Positions 35,046 to 47,214 of a DNA stretch of 64,000 nucleotides are shown here, in pieces. Numbering within the stretch: position 1 is the stretch's first letter; each line of letters starts with the position of its first letter. Below the pieces are notes generated by a model. The model had not been told where the DNA came from. It made no database searches and was given only the letters and a program-made list of their open reading frames with translations. The position numbers and the translations under genes are program-made. The stretch is from assembly GCA_030762175.1 (NCBI GenBank), contig CM060846.1, positions 240,757,012 through 240,821,011 on the forward strand, given 5' to 3'. Source of the DNA: Metallyticus violacea. Taxonomy: Eukaryota > Arthropoda > Insecta > Mantodea > Metallyticidae.

Positions 35046-35351
35046 TCAGAATCACATAGAATAAGCTGTTTGGAATGTTTGCGTTAACAGGAATTCGAAC
35101 ATGGTGGCATCACCAACTGGAAGTATACTACTGATAAATGAAAAAAATAAGGGCAATAGAGAATAAGTGACAAGGAGGACCAGAAGTAAGATGAAGCTAT
35201 ATTGATTTGTATATGAGAGGAAATGTTACAGAACTGACAATCTTATTTGGTAGATGGAAGGTTTATTGCAGATAGAAGAAGAAATTGATGAGCATAGTGA
35301 ATCTCATATTATTGGAGATGTGCAGGCGGAAGCAGTTTATATTCCAGTTAA

Positions 35352-35562
35352 TATTAATTGATATCATTGTATGATTCAGTTGAACTACACACTCTTAAAG
35401 CTTCACTTACTTTTCATAAATGTATGGAACCGGTTTCGAGAACATTTCCATACATTTATGAAAAGTAAGCGAAGCTTTAAGAGTGTGTAGTTCAACTGAA
35501 TCATACAATGATATCAATTAATATGATTGACTTCACTGTGCAAGTTCCAATTTACATTTAAG
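35352..35562 (+). mobile_element. Palindromic hammerhead-related element 3 (79-bp arms, one mismatch)
   Basis: Arms 35351-35429 and 35446-35524 match at 78 of 79 positions, with a 16-base loop. The duplication TTCCAGTTAA lies at 35342-35351 and 35563-35572. The loop on the minus strand reads TGTTCTCGAAACCGG, the hammerhead 3' core with stem III ACCGGT. The tail GACTTCACTGTGCAAGTTCC lies to the right. Confidence 0.92.
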
Positions 35563-35599
35563 TTCCAGTTAAGTTCCAGAATGTTTGGAGTAAGAGCAA

Positions 35600-38480
35600 A
35601 CTGGATACTTTATATATCATTCTGATTTGCAATAGGTTGAGGAAAAAAGAGAGAAGGTTGTGAAACTTTGGTTTTGGAACTGCAAAGGAATGTACAGAGG
35701 GTTCAATGGGGGGGGGGGGGTCCTTTAAGGAAATGCTGACTAAGGTAAATATGTTAGCTTTAGGTGAAACATGGTTAGAGCGTAAAGAATGTATTATGGT
35801 TCAGAGTTTTGATTTTATACCCAAACATGGTGTTAGGAATAATACTAAAGGTAGAATTTCAAGAGGTATAGAATTGTTTTTGAGGAATGATTTGATAAGT
35901 AAAGTGAAGGAGAGGAAGTCTGAAATTAATGGGTTAATGTAGGTATATTTATTCAGGAGTGGGATTTGTGCATTGGTATAATTTACAATCTGCCTCCAAA
36001 TTCCAAATTTTACAACCCAGAACTCTAATGAAAAGTGGAAATTAAATTAGAAAATATAAAAATGGAATATTCTTTGATGTGGTTTATGTTAGTAGGGGAC
36101 TTGAATGCGAGAGTGGGCAAATTTACATTTACAATTGCTTGTGGGCAAATTATACTCTATTACTATTTATGGATGCTCTTTAACATCTCAGGTCATCAGT
36201 ATAGTTTATACTCTGTGTAGCAATTATATATTATGCAAAGTTTATGATTTCAAGGTAATTAATATTTTTGTTGCAAATTCACACCTTCCACTTATGGTTT
36301 CGTGGAAATGTGAGAACTTTAGAAGTGGTAAGATGATGCATGTGGTACCAAGGTAGATAGCTACAAGTGGGTTCCTAAGAAGTGTGAGGAATTTTATAAG
36401 ATGTTGGATTCAGTCATGGCTGAATTATGTGTGTATGAAATAGATTTAAAAACTTCTACAGGGGATGTAACTGTTGAGTTATATGAATTTACCCTAAAGG
36501 GATAACAGGTAAATATGATTATGAGAAATAGATGGAAAAATATAGTTAATGATAATTGGTTTGATGAAGTATGTACAGAGATGAGAGCTTTAGTACAGAA
36601 TGCAGTTATTAGATTGTTACTTGAGTATGAGAAACGAGTGGAGGAGAGTTAAAGCTTTAGAAATTGAACATCTAAATGGGGAACAGCAAGTTTGGAAAGT
36701 TATTAATCAGTGTGTTAATGTTACGAAAAGGAATGAATAAGTCTGAACGAATGACTTAGATATTTTCAGAATGTGTTTATTATGGAAATTAAGTGAGGCA
36801 CAGTTTGAATTTGCAATTATATAATAATTATGTAGAAGAGTTGAATAGACCATTTTCATGTGAAGTCTGGTTCTTAAATTCAAGAGGAATAAAGCAGGGA
36901 AATTTATGGTTTACCTAAGTTTAGGAATATATAATTAAAGAACAGAATAGGATTCCTGAAAAGTGGAAAAAGTAATCATTCATTCCATATATAATGGTAC
37001 GGGTATTGAAAAAATATAAACAATTATAGAGGAATTGTTCTATTTAATTTTGGAAATGTTTTTACAGGAATTTTATCTGACAGAATTCAGGATTGAGCTG
37101 AACAAAATAAAAAGATATCTCCTAAACTTAGGTATTCATTTTTTACACTAAACTCCACTTACATAAAAATAAGATACATTTTGGAAGAATCTCCCCCATC
37201 TTCAGTTACTCACTGAACTGCCATTAATCAAAGCGATGGCTAAACACCTGGATGTTCTTGTGACAGTTGGTATGTCTGTTGCTTGAAGTAGGAACTTGAG
37301 TTCATCCATAGGAGGAAACTGAAGTTCATTACGTTTTCTTTATTTTTTAATATGAAAATTTTTTCCCAAGTGGATAATTCCATTGGGTTGTGAAGATGTT
37401 TCAGCAGTTGAACTTCCAATTTTGCTTCATGATTTTTGGTCCAAAAGCGAGCTGCTACTGCTGATTTATCCACCTGCTTAAACCGAATATTCCCTAAAGT
37501 GTTCTTTCCTCCAAATTTCTAAATTTTTCTTTGTTTTGCCTATATAACTCTGCTCGCAATCTGCGCACTTTATTTCATAAATTCCTGATTTCTGTTCTGT
37601 TAGTATGCAATTTTAAGATGTAAAGACTTCATACCAACAGAACAGAACTCACGAATTTATGAAATAAAGTGTGCAGATCGTGAGCAGAGTTACATATGCA
37701 AAACAAAGAAAAATTTAGAAATTTGGAGGAAAGAACACTTTAGGAATACTCAATTTAAGCACGTGGATAAATCAGCAGTAGAAGCTCACTTTTGGACCAA
37801 AAATCATGAAATAAAACTGGAAGTTAAACTGCTGAAACATCTTCACAACCCAATGGAAATATCTAATTGGGAAAACATTTTCATATTAAAAAATAAAGAA
37901 AGACTAATGAGCTTTATAGAAAAGATATCTACTTATAAGACTGGCTTTTGAAAGAGAAAAAGGACAAGGGATATATATTTATAATTAAAAAGTGATAAAT
38001 GAATATTTATTAAAAAAGTGGGGCATATATGTTGCAATTATTGTTTTGGTAAAAGCATATGATAGGATGGTTAGAGAAATGCTTTGGTATAAATTAAATG
38101 AGAAAGACTCAAGTGTTGAATATGATTAAAATATTTCAGGAGATATATGATCAGAACTTATTTTGTGTTAAATGCAGTATTGAAGAGGTAACTGATGTAG
38201 CAAGGCAAGAGAGAGGTCTTAGATGAGGTTGTAAGTTGAGTCTAGTAATGTTCAACTTATTTATTGATGATATCTTGGATTATTTGAAAAAGATTAACAT
38301 TCTTATACCTGCAATTAAAAATGGGGATATTTCAGGGCTACTTTATGCTGATGATCTTGTGGTGTACTCAATATCAGTGATTGGTTTGAAGGGACCCGTA
38401 ATTTTAGTTTTAACCCAATTCACCTTCAGTCCCCATTCATCTTTAGCTTTATTATTGGGACATCCAATAATGTGAATAAG
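35600..38480 (+). pseudogene. LINE relic interrupted by a Penelope-like pair
   Basis: The endonuclease start is LNMLALGETWLERKE-like near 35730-35790 (KVNMLALGETWLERKECIMV), preceded by a 12-G run at 35709-35720. LVGDLNARVGKF lies near 36090-36120, NDNWFDEVCTEMRALV near 36550, and the RT start INNYRGIVLFNFGNVFTGIL near 37018-37078. The element resumes after the insertion: motif B region VMFNLFIDDILDYLKK (38245-38292) and motif C DISGLLYADDLVVYSIS (38325-38378). It belongs to the same family as the LINE at 10900-15416. Frameshifts and stops are frequent. The C-terminus is missing. Confidence 0.8.
37121..37919. mobile_element. Head-to-head pair of Penelope-like fragments with 11-bp duplication
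   Basis: AAAAGATATCT at 37110-37120 and 37920-37930 brackets this insertion in the LINE. The left part (37121-37600) is minus strand: DKSAVAARFWTKNHEAKLEV, an endonuclease tail, a decayed hammerhead near 37215-37175 and the 3' end CCTAAGTTTAGG. The right part (37601-37919) is plus strand: EIKCADREQSYICKTKKNLE-like and DKSAVEAHFWTKNHEIKLEV. The two fragments share the endonuclease region and point away from each other. Both are truncated within the element, and neither carries RT. Confidence 0.88.
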
Positions 38481-38554
38481 CTAAAGCTGGAGCTTTGGAA
38501 GAGTTAGGAAAAGTTAAGAGTAAGAGAGTTAATGATAGAAAAGGTATCAACAGC

Positions 38555-38725
38555 TTCTTTGTTCAGGCTTGAGGTTCTTTTATATGCCATTAATCCAGAA
38601 CACAGGACCCACAGTTTACTTACCTTCTGAAGGAAGCCCCCCATACTATGATTTTTATACCCAAAAATCCTTTGACCCTGTGGAATTAAACAATTTTGGG
38701 TCTATGCCAGCAAGACACATAAAAA
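38555..38725 (-). mobile_element. SINE-III fragment
   Basis: TTCAGGCTTGAGGTTCTTTT, GGACCCACAGTTTACTTACC and the AGGAAGCC block match the fuller copies at 44131 and 46702. The tRNA-like head is missing. A still shorter piece (CTCTTTAACATCTCAGGTCA) lies at 36176-36201. Confidence 0.75.
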
Positions 38726-38729
38726 TATG

Positions 38730-40140
38730 ACTAAAGTTTACAAAAATTACTGCACAGGCTTTCATTGGTGATTAGCAGATAAAAACAGGGTTATTTTCTA
38801 ATGTATCTGGAAGTAAGCCATTCACTGTTGTCAACGAACAATTCTGGAAAGCAAAATGTTATTTCACCTTTGAAGGTCAGACTAGCAGGATTCAAACAAT
38901 TAATACTAAGATCACTTTTAATTATTCAGTTTAAGCAAGAAAGCAGAGATTAAATTGCAGTACTCAGCAATACTATGGAACTGTACTTTTCTCCCTTTGC
39001 ACATACAGTACCAGAATTTTGTAACTGGTTGACAACACAAATCTGGGTCACATTAGTGGTGGCTTTATCATTTTTCCATAGCACTGCCTAAATGCATCTG
39101 GCACAAATCCCACATAGTCATCAATACACAGAAGACAAAATCACAAACAATCAATTTAGATATGGAGATTTTAATAAAAAAGAATACATAAATTTGTTCG
39201 TAAAAATATGAACCAGCAACAGGAATCCATTATTCACTAATATGCACTGTGATTAATGCGTCAAAAAAGTATATATTTGAGATCTGTGTGTTTACAGTAT
39301 AGGATGGTCCAGAAATACCTATCAGTGTTATGTGCAAGATTAGTGTTTACCTCAAAACCCTGTATTTTTTAAGTATATGAAGAATCGTCAAAGTCATTGT
39401 AGTTTCCAGGATTCACAGTACCTGATTCTGTAAATCAATCTTAAACAATATAAATATGTCATAGTTACAAAATAATCTGTGAAAAATGAACAAAAATGAT
39501 GAAACAGTCCATAAAAGTGGTACAACAGAATATCAAGCTTACAGAAACCTGAGCCATTCTTGCACTAATGAACGAAAGCTATATTCTTTATTTCAAATTC
39601 TTCTGACCTGGCCTGCTAACTTTACAAGAATGGTGACTGGTGTCTGAGTTAGATAACTTCCTTAAATTTATGCACAAGATAATAAAATCAGCCAAACTGA
39701 ATTCTGATTTGGATTTTTGCTTTGATATACTTGATTAAGGAACTCAAAGCTCTTGAAAGAAATAACAGACAGTACATCATCCATTACTACCTCCTTACTT
39801 ATATAAAGTTACACTTGCTATATTCAGCTCTGGTGCAATAATTGTTGGACTGGCCTCAAATCTTTCATGCTGCTGTTTCGTTTGGATCTGAATACTATTC
39901 TATTAATTGATGATACATGTTTTTAGATAACTTGTATTGAGATATTCCACAATATGATGATTATTTTTTTTATTCATACAAATCCTACAAATCACAAAAT
40001 AATCATCATTTGTATCTACTTTACAGTAACTTCACACTTCAATTATATAAGATGATTTACTCACTCTGGGCCCCTGAACTTGCCTTGTGAATTTGAAACT
40101 ATGGATGAGATTTAGTGACATTAGTGTATGGCAAGCATGA
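38730..40140. other. Intron sequence without recognised content
   Basis: No frame, palindrome or family repeat recognised in this part of the Reps intron between exons B and C. Confidence 0.4.
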
Positions 40141-40149
40141 TTTATCTGT

Positions 40150-40390
40150 AATGTTTACGGCCCATTTTAACTACTATAACTTCATAGGTAGTGAGTGCAC
40201 ACTGATATATGAGATGACATAATTTGAAAGACATTTTATGGTAAGAAAGCATTCCCTTGCATTTGCTAGTGATGAAACTGAGAAAAATTTGGAAAAACCA
40301 GTAAGGAACGATGGTCCTGGTGAGATTTGAACCGCAGACTTCCCATTCACGAGTTTATGCTTTAGCAACCATAGCCACTTGTGTCAGTGA
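40150..40390 (-). mobile_element. SINE-I copy, partly deleted
   Basis: The body (ATGTTTACGGCCCATTTT) and the head with GAGATTTGAACCGC near 40322 can be read. ATGATTT on both sides may be the target duplication. Confidence 0.75.
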
Positions 40391-40519
40391 GTAGTATGAT
40401 TTCATGTTAAGTATTGAAAATGGTGCATGCCTATGTATGTCCCTTCATGTTATGGAAGGTATTTACTAAACATTGGAATCACAAATTCAGTTTACCACTG
40501 TTTTCTTGTAGTTCTATCA

Positions 40520-41400
40520 GATGCTTGTTATGTATTTGGTGGCCAGTTTTTTTTAGGAATGGTAAGATTTTCTAAAAAGGGAATAATTTCAGCCCTGCTG
40601 CCTTTGGAGATGTGGTAGATCACAGTACTATATTAAAAGCAGCCAGTACAGTATTTCTTGTTATCCAGCTGATTCACAAACTCATAGAAGACTTTCATGT
40701 AGACTGTAGTATGCACTGTTGTGGAGCCAATAATTGGCACCACAACAAAGTACACACCACACCCTACATTTTATCATCATGAATATATGTCTGATTCATA
40801 GTGTGAGGATTGTCACTAGCCCAAAAAGGAGTATTCTGAGATTTGACATGACTACTAAAGTAGAACCATTTCTCATTAGAAAACCACAAGTAGTTCAGTA
40901 TTTTCAAATGTGTGTTGTCAAATTGCTTGACAGTACTTGAGCCTTTTCTGTTTATTTGGAGATTTTAATTTCTGCACAGCAATAATAACAGTTTTGAACA
41001 TCTTCTTTTGTGGATATTCAATATATTCCCATTGTTTCCAGTTTCTTTCGAAGATAATAATTGGAGGGTTTTGCCAGTAATTTACAAACCCAAATTGTGC
41101 AATAAATTGTCTTTGGCAATCATCTACACAACTTTCCAGTTTATGGGAACAAAATACTTGTACTTTTCCACTGTATAAGGTTAAATATTGCACAGCAAAT
41201 ATTGTATTTTTGTAAAACAAATACATGATAATTGTTGACAAGCCCATAACAACAGCATGGTAAAGTGCATTAAACTACAGCGAAGAACAGCAAACACACA
41301 ATCAATGTTCATGGGCATGTGCAACATACTGGCTAGAGAATATATGCATCCTTTTGGAAATGTGCTTGTCACACACAAGTGTCTGGTCAAATTTCAATGA
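40520..41400 (-). pseudogene. ITm (mariner-like) DDE transposase relic, second copy
   Basis: N to C on the minus strand: QFIAQFGFVNYWQNPP (helix-turn-helix domain, about 41060-41110), then a PQKKMFKTVIIAVQKLKSPN stretch near 40950-41010 and SNEKWFYFS-like with SQNTPFWASDNPHTMNQ-like sequence near 40790-40880. DDKVG-x-x-CxxxxVVPIIG follows near 40720-40750, and KGSRAEIIPFLENLTIPKKN WPP near 40540-40600. The S-QNT-x-x-W-x-x-x-NPH-x-x-x-x-x-x-x-HD-x-KVG block is typical of the insect mariner-like family also seen at 29380. Read only across several frame changes. Confidence 0.7.
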
Positions 41401-41934
41401 ATTATATCCATAGCTTGAAAGTTATAAGGGAAAATCAGTGGCCAGTAAGGAATGAAACATCCAATACTAGCAGAAACTAGAGCTCATGGAATAGCTGTTA
41501 ACTCAGTCACTTGAACACAAAACTTGCAGTTGGATTTTCAGAGCTTTAAGTGTTCAGAATTTAGACTTTAAAAATACAGTTTTTAATTGTTTGTGGCTCT
41601 GGATTACCTGTGTATAATAACACATTACTTCCAATTCTCATTATTCACATATTTAAGAATCAGGTGGTTAGCTCTATGGTTTTTCTGGAGAATATGAGAT
41701 CAATAGTTTTCATTAAATAACTGGGGTATATCCATAGGCCATACATCTCAAAGGACCCCATTATATGCAAACTGATAATACTAAGTCTATTATAACATAT
41801 CTATTTTCCTACATGGAAATTCTTTCGATACAACCCAGAAACTGTGGCTATTAAAATTATTTGGTTTGCTAGGGGTAAAAAATATTTTGCTATCATGAAG
41901 TATTTTTAAATATTTTATAATTGTTATACATGTA

Positions 41935-42310
41935 TATGAATGAATGAATTTATTAACAAACAACATTACAGTTTGTTATACATCTTTTACATTGACATCT
42001 ACACTGTGGATTCTAACAGTACCAATACAATCACTGATTTCTCCCATACTTTAATCACCTGGCTGTGAGTATGTAAGAAAACCACATTTTCATTCCTTAT
42101 TTTTAACGTATCTCTCTTTCTTCATACTTCTCTACCACTTCTCCCTGACTTTTCCTTGAAACTCTCCCACCATTTTGATTTTTTCCTCCCTCCTATTCAT
42201 TAGCATTTCTATTAGAGCTATATCTTTCTGCAATTATCCCATTTGTCATCCCATATACTATCTTGTCCCATAATTTGGATTTTTTCCTCCCTCCTATTCA
42301 CTAGCATTTC
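41935..42310 (-). pseudogene. LINE 3' fragment with (TTCA)n tail
   Basis: ATGAATGAATGAATTTATT at 41937 looks like the microsatellite tail of a minus-strand LINE. The sequence to 42300 resembles the C/T-rich antisense of the LINE family here (for example TTTTTCCTCCCTCCTATTCA, repeated at 42183 and 42281). No motif is decisive. Confidence 0.4.
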
Positions 42311-42315
42311 TATTG

Positions 42316-42375
42316 CACGCACGCACACACAGAGAGAGAGAGAGTGTGTGTGTCTATGTGTGCGTGTGTGTGGGA
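42316..42375. repeat. Compound dinucleotide repeat
   Basis: (CA)n, (GA)n and (TG)n runs follow each other. Confidence 0.9.
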
Positions 42376-43352
42376 GGGGTGCATTTTATAGACATCTGTC
42401 ATGTACAATAAAAAAGTAAGGAAAAACATCATATCAAAAAAATATCAAAAAACATTAAATCTTCTTTACGAAAATTGTTGACTGCTCTCAATACTCCCTA
42501 GTATCTAGGATGTCAAAGTACTGAAAGTACCAAAAACCTAACTCTGGTTTCGAACATGAATGGCAAAAGTTTGATCATAAGGAAAAAGGTAACTTTGAGA
42601 TTTTTGTTTCTTCAAAATTGCCTGATGATAATCAGTGCTAATGTGGTTAAGTAACTACATGAGAGCTGCATGGGAGCAGAGAGTGTTGAAAGGCAAGTTG
42701 TAACTCATATTTACCAAAACACTTATGAAAGTTAAATTATTCACCTACATGCATTATGATTGTGCTCTAATTATATAGAAATTACACTCTATATTTATTT
42801 ACAAAGTTTTAATAAAAACTTGTCAATTAAAAAGTTTTTAACAAGAATTATTAGTCTAATGTTCATGTAATCACTAACAGGAGCTCTTAAAATTTTCCTA
42901 TTGAAAGTTTTGTTTGCCACTAATATAGCTATAAGTTTTGCCCTCCATAAGGAAATAAGCATAACTGAAATTTGTTCTTGGTAACCAAAATTTCCCTCAA
43001 GGGAGACACTCATATTCTGGGATGGTACGAGTACTACAAACAGCAATTAATATGCTAATCACTAAAGTTGACTATACATTTAATTGGAGAACTACACCAT
43101 ATTTACCAATGAAACAATGCAGTAAGTCAGTAGCAGTGAGCACTACATGCATGTGTTTACTGAAATTTGAACAGATATAAGAAATGGAAGTTTAGTGATG
43201 GTGTTGCTCTGAACACATTCCAACATTTACCCCCCTATATGGGATCATTCTCAAGTAACATTAGAATTTGAATTTCATATTCATGAAATGTTTCTTTCTC
43301 TATTTTTCGAACTCATAAATGAGAGTTACTCATACTCTGAATATACACACAC

Positions 43353-43596
43353 CTCTTTACTTCTAGGAGGTGAGGAAGGCTCTCCAGTGGAAGGAGACAG
43401 GCTTGGAGGACTGCCCTCTCTGACTGAAGATTCTGCAGCTGCCACAGTAACTGGCAGACACTGATGTGGTGGAATAAGTGAAGGAGGTAGAGAATCTGGT
43501 AGATCAATATTGTTCCTTCTCAATACTACCAGGTGCATAGCTGTATTAAACTCATCCAATGATAATGCCCCATCTTTGGTTACATCTGCAAGTTGC
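43353..43596 (-). CDS. Reps: Reps exon B: EF-hand half of the EH domain and Ser/Pro linker
   Basis: This 244-bp exon follows a TTTGCACACAG acceptor and ends at AAAGAG before GTGTGTGTA. Its first base completes the split Trp codon, giving [17 protein letters not shown], a canonical EF-hand loop with Asp at 1, Asp at 5 and Glu at 12 of the loop. [20 protein letters not shown] then completes the EH domain and matches the F-x-x-A-x-HLVV...LP signature of Reps-family EH domains. The rest is Ser/Pro-rich ([19 protein letters not shown]), as expected of a disordered adaptor linker. The exon ends in phase 0, and the next exon starts with a whole TGG codon to give KE-WTKF. An alternative donor seven bases earlier (AGAA|GTAAAG) would break that frame. 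Confidence 0.9.
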
Positions 43597-44099
43597 CTGT
43601 GTGCAAAAATATTACCATTTAAATTAGATATGATCATTATAAAAAACATTTATTCTCCTAAAATAATAACTTCTGAAATAAGAATATTACCTAGTGCTTA
43701 AATGTTTTAAGCCTTAATGAAATTAGTAAGAGCATAATTAATGCAAAGATTTTATTTTTAGATCTGGCTTTCCTTCCTCATAATTTTTGGTTATCTTCAA
43801 ATAATAAAGTCTTTAGAGGAGCTAATGGAGAGAAAAGAGAAGGCTTCCTTTTTAATACCTGTTCCAATTTTACTAATGCGATGCCCATTGGCACTTTGAC
43901 ATGGTAAAACTTGTGTTAGGTTACTTCAGGCTTAGAATATGTGAAATAATAAAATACTTTCAGATCAAAACTTAATTCTAACAAACTCTGGTGTTCTTTT
44001 CTTGTTACATGAAGAGCTTAATGTATTTAATAAATTTCCTTTCATTACCCTATAAGAAGGTAATATATTAATAAAAAAAAAAACTATTGAAGAGTGCCT

Positions 44100-44128
44100 T
44101 TTCTTTCTTTCTTTCTTTCTTTTTTTTT
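44100..44128. repeat. (TTTC)n repeat at the tail of a SINE-III
   Basis: About five TTTC units and a T run directly left of the SINE-III tail. Confidence 0.85.
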
Positions 44129-44400
44129 GACACTCTTTAACATGTCAGGTCATCAGCATCCCATTCAAATCAGGGTATGAAACAGCCAACAAATTTTGCT
44201 CAGAGGCCTCTTTTTTTTCAGGTTTGAGGTTCTTTATTATGCCATAAATGTACGACTCTAGACCAGCGGTTTTCCTTCCCTTCCAGAGGAAGCCATATTT
44301 AGGATATTTACAGGCAAAAAAATCCATCAGTCCTAGCCGGGATCAAATTTGTGATCTTGGGTTTAGAAGGCTACCACTACACCACCAGGATGAACTCTAT
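44129..44400 (-). mobile_element. SINE-III copy
   Basis: Same order as the copy at 46702-47002. The tRNA-like head at the right end is on the minus strand, with a decayed B box near 44345 and the A-box region (complement CTACCACTACACCACCAGGA) at 44371-44390. Confidence 0.85.
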
Positions 44401-44502
44401 TGAGTGTGATGTTACCATGCACTATACAATAAACTCTAGCATAACTTGGATGTACATTAAAAATATTCAACTGATGAGTAAACTTTAACAACCAAAGTTA
44501 CT

Positions 44503-44701
44503 TGAGTTGTCAAGTTGGTTGAAGACGGACAGCATGTCTCTTTGAAACCGGTCCCACTGTATTTAAAAGTAAGTGAAGCATAAGAGTGTGTTTGACAACA
44601 GATTAAATAGAATTTACATTTAACAAGCTTTACTGTGTGAATGCCAACAGAATATTTTTTAAAAAATTTCTTATAATTTTTCAAAAGTTCTTAAATGAAT
44701 T
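44503..44701 (+). mobile_element. Short hammerhead-bearing element, non-palindromic copy
   Basis: The 12-bp duplication ACCAAAGTTACT lies at 44491-44502 and 44702-44713. The 199-bp element begins with a hammerhead-like motif (TTGAAGA at 44519-44525, hairpin GACA/TGTC, GAAACCGGTC at 44544-44553). It continues AAGTAAGTGAAGCATAAGAG, then CTTTACTGTGTGAATGCC and an A/T-rich end. Its 3' part is the sequence that forms the arms and tail of the palindromic elements. C3 of the core is T, and stem II is asymmetric. Confidence 0.85.
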
Positions 44702-45126
44702 ACCAAAGTTACTGCTCACTTTTCAATTTTAATAACCAAGCACTTAGTTTGGACTCAATGTTCTGCAGTGCATATAACTTATTCTGGCACATTATTTTGC
44801 CCCACCACACATCAAAGGGAGGATTCCCTTTGCCATTCACCTTCTCGTAGCCTGCAACTGTAAAATTTATATGCTGAAATCTGTAATTTCTAATGCTTAT
44901 GTACCTTTGCTTAGCATTGTAGATGACTAAAGCTAGGTTTAATGTTTAAATCTGCATGGATATATTATTAATGAAAGATTAAGAAACATATTAAACATGA
45001 AATTAATGGCATGCTACAATATCATGATAAACAAAAAAAAGTTATAACTATCACCAACTATGAAGTGCAGTAACATCTCATTAATCTGGTAATAACAGTC
45101 AATGTCATGAACAAAGTTATATTTCA

Positions 45127-45127
45127 A

Positions 45128-45173
<46 letters not shown>
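45127..45173. repeat. (ATT)n microsatellite
   Basis: About 15 uninterrupted ATT units in the Reps intron between exons A and B. Confidence 0.95.
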
Positions 45174-45174
<1 letters not shown>

Positions 45175-45699
45175 CTGTTAACATTAAAAACAAAATATAT
45201 TTTCTTTTCTTTACTTGGACTAAGAAAATGTCTATTTTATTTTGTGCTTTGTCATACATCTTCTTTACTGCTAGTTCATGTAAAAGGCTCATGTGGTTAT
45301 AATATGAAGAAATTTCTTTGTCACTTTGTTCAATAGTATCAATGGCACAGTTCAAATGTTACTTAACCTTACTTAACTTCATTTTTCAGATTAGTACATC
45401 ATCGTTTAGCTCAGCATTAGAGTTCATAATATGTGGTCTCACCATCTGCACTACACAATTTTTTAAATTCTGATTTTTTTTTGTGTGCATTGTTTTTTTT
45501 AATCTTCTTTATTTATTGCATGCTCCATTACTACAATAATTAGTAATACTTCATACATTCCTATCATTTCATCATTTCATTGTTACATGTTATCCTTAAT
45601 ACTACTTTTTAATACCGTTACATTCTTATTCTAACCTAATCATATTTTGAAGAGTGTAGGAATTGGTACTATATATGCCTTTACATTATTTACATTAAA

Positions 45700-47170
45700 A
45701 TTCTTAGTCACATTTTCTAGCCTATTAGTCAATGTGTGTTAATTTGCAAATTGTCAAATTTGGTACTGTTTGCAAATTTTTAAACTGTTTACTATATTTT
45801 AAAACAAGTTCACTATTGTCTATTGCCCATCGACTAGTTACTTTTGCTACATCTTTCCAGAATATTTCTTGCTCTTTCTTCAAGATTTTGCAATCCCATA
45901 AGATGTGTTCCACTGTTTATATACCCCCTGATATATACATGATGGGTTTTCTGCTATTTTGAAGCGATGAAAGTAGGCTTCAAATTTCCCATATCCGAGA
46001 GGATCACTGTAATATTGGGGCTTAGAAGGATGTTGGTTTTTAGCCTTATAGCTACAGTCGGAAAATATGATTTTGTAGTTGTTCCATTCGTTGTCATTTG
46101 CCACCCTGTTTCCCATAGTCACTGACTTTCTACTCTTATTTCATTCCTCACTTCACATTTTGGGATGAGTTGATAATCCACTGGCGGGTCCTTGCTTTTG
46201 GCTGCTTCTTTTGCGATTCAGTCTGCTATTTCATTTTCTTCATTGCCAATGTGTGTTTTAACCCAAGTATTTCTTGTTAACTTCTTCCTTATTCTTCCAC
46301 AGAGATTACAGTGTTTTGTGTGGTTGTTAATTAAATACCCTGTAATTCAACTATCCATATGGAATGCTAATGTTCATATGTTAAAGGTTAAATTGTCTAT
46401 ATTTCCAACTGTTTCAGGGCTCTCAATATAGTGAACTGCTTGGCTTGATTATTAGAGCATTTTTGGTGCAGCTTATACCGTAGTCAAAGAACTGGCATAT
46501 TGTTAATATACATTATTATTCCTGCCCCCACACATGCATCGCTTTTGCTGCCATCTGTGTATATCTTCAATGTATACTCTTTGTCATTTTGTTTCTCCTC
46601 TATTTTAGGTATATTAACAGGATGAGGCCATTCTCTATATGGTGTTTGACTGTCTACCGTTTGTCCTCCATTTATGATTGATCTTCTCTCGACTCCTCTT
46701 GAGAATTTTTTTTTTGTATGATTTATTTAAGGACACTCTCTAACAGCTCAGGTCATCAGCGTCCCATTCAACTCAGGGCATGAAACGGCCGACAAATTTT
46801 GCTCAGAGGCCTCTCTTTCAGGCTTGAGGTTCTTTTTCATGCCATAAATGTACGACACGGGACCCACGGCTTTACTTCCCTTCCGAAGGAAGCCATACTT
46901 AGGATTTTTATGCCCTGAAAAAATCCATCGGTCCTGGCCAGGTTCGAACCCATGATCTTGGGTTTAGGAGGTAAGTATGGTAACCTCTACACCACCAGGA
47001 CCGACTCCTCTTGTGAAGATATATAATTTTGCGATTTCTATAAGTGCTATCGTTACTGGAATTACACCTACAATAATGCAGAGAGCCTCATTTGATGTTG
47101 TCCTAAATATAATGGCTATGTTGATGTTTATAATTCTCTGTACTATTCTCAGTTTCCTTACATTGTGTGT
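45700..47170 (-). pseudogene. RNase H-bearing LINE (I/R1-type), 3' part, split by a SINE-III
   Basis: Minus strand, N to C: RKLRIVQRIININIAIIFRT then TSNEALCIIVGVIPVTIALI (47030-47160), the post-RT block of I/R1-type LINEs. After the SINE, GGQTVDSQTPYREWP leads to the RNase H domain LKIYTDGSKSDACVGAGII near 46520-46580 and WVKTHIGNEENEIAD-x-IAKEA near 46200-46270. The end carries HILWDCKILKKEQEIFWKDV at 45850-45910, a zf-RVT-like tail. Stops and shifts are present. The RT is not in the window. Confidence 0.82.
46702..47002 (-). mobile_element. SINE-III, complete, with 11-bp target-site duplication
   Basis: GACTCCTCTTG flanks it at 46691-46701 and 47003-47013. The minus-strand head reads GGTCCTGGTGGTGTAGAGGT (A box) and later ATGGGTTCGAACCTGGCCAG (B box), a well-preserved tRNA-like Pol III promoter. 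The tail is T-rich at the left on the plus strand. It is inserted in the RNase H LINE. Confidence 0.93.
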
Positions 47171-47214
47171 GTGCGTGTCTGCATTTGTATGTGTGTAAAA
47201 TCATTTAACATTCC

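Noticed and set aside
44465..44500. CTGATGAG resembling a hammerhead core near 44471
   Set aside because: No stem II or GAAA follows; the real motif of this element is 50 bp downstream.
46925..47002. Genuine tRNA gene on the minus strand
   Set aside because: It is the head of SINE-III; the element has an 11-bp duplication and other copies.
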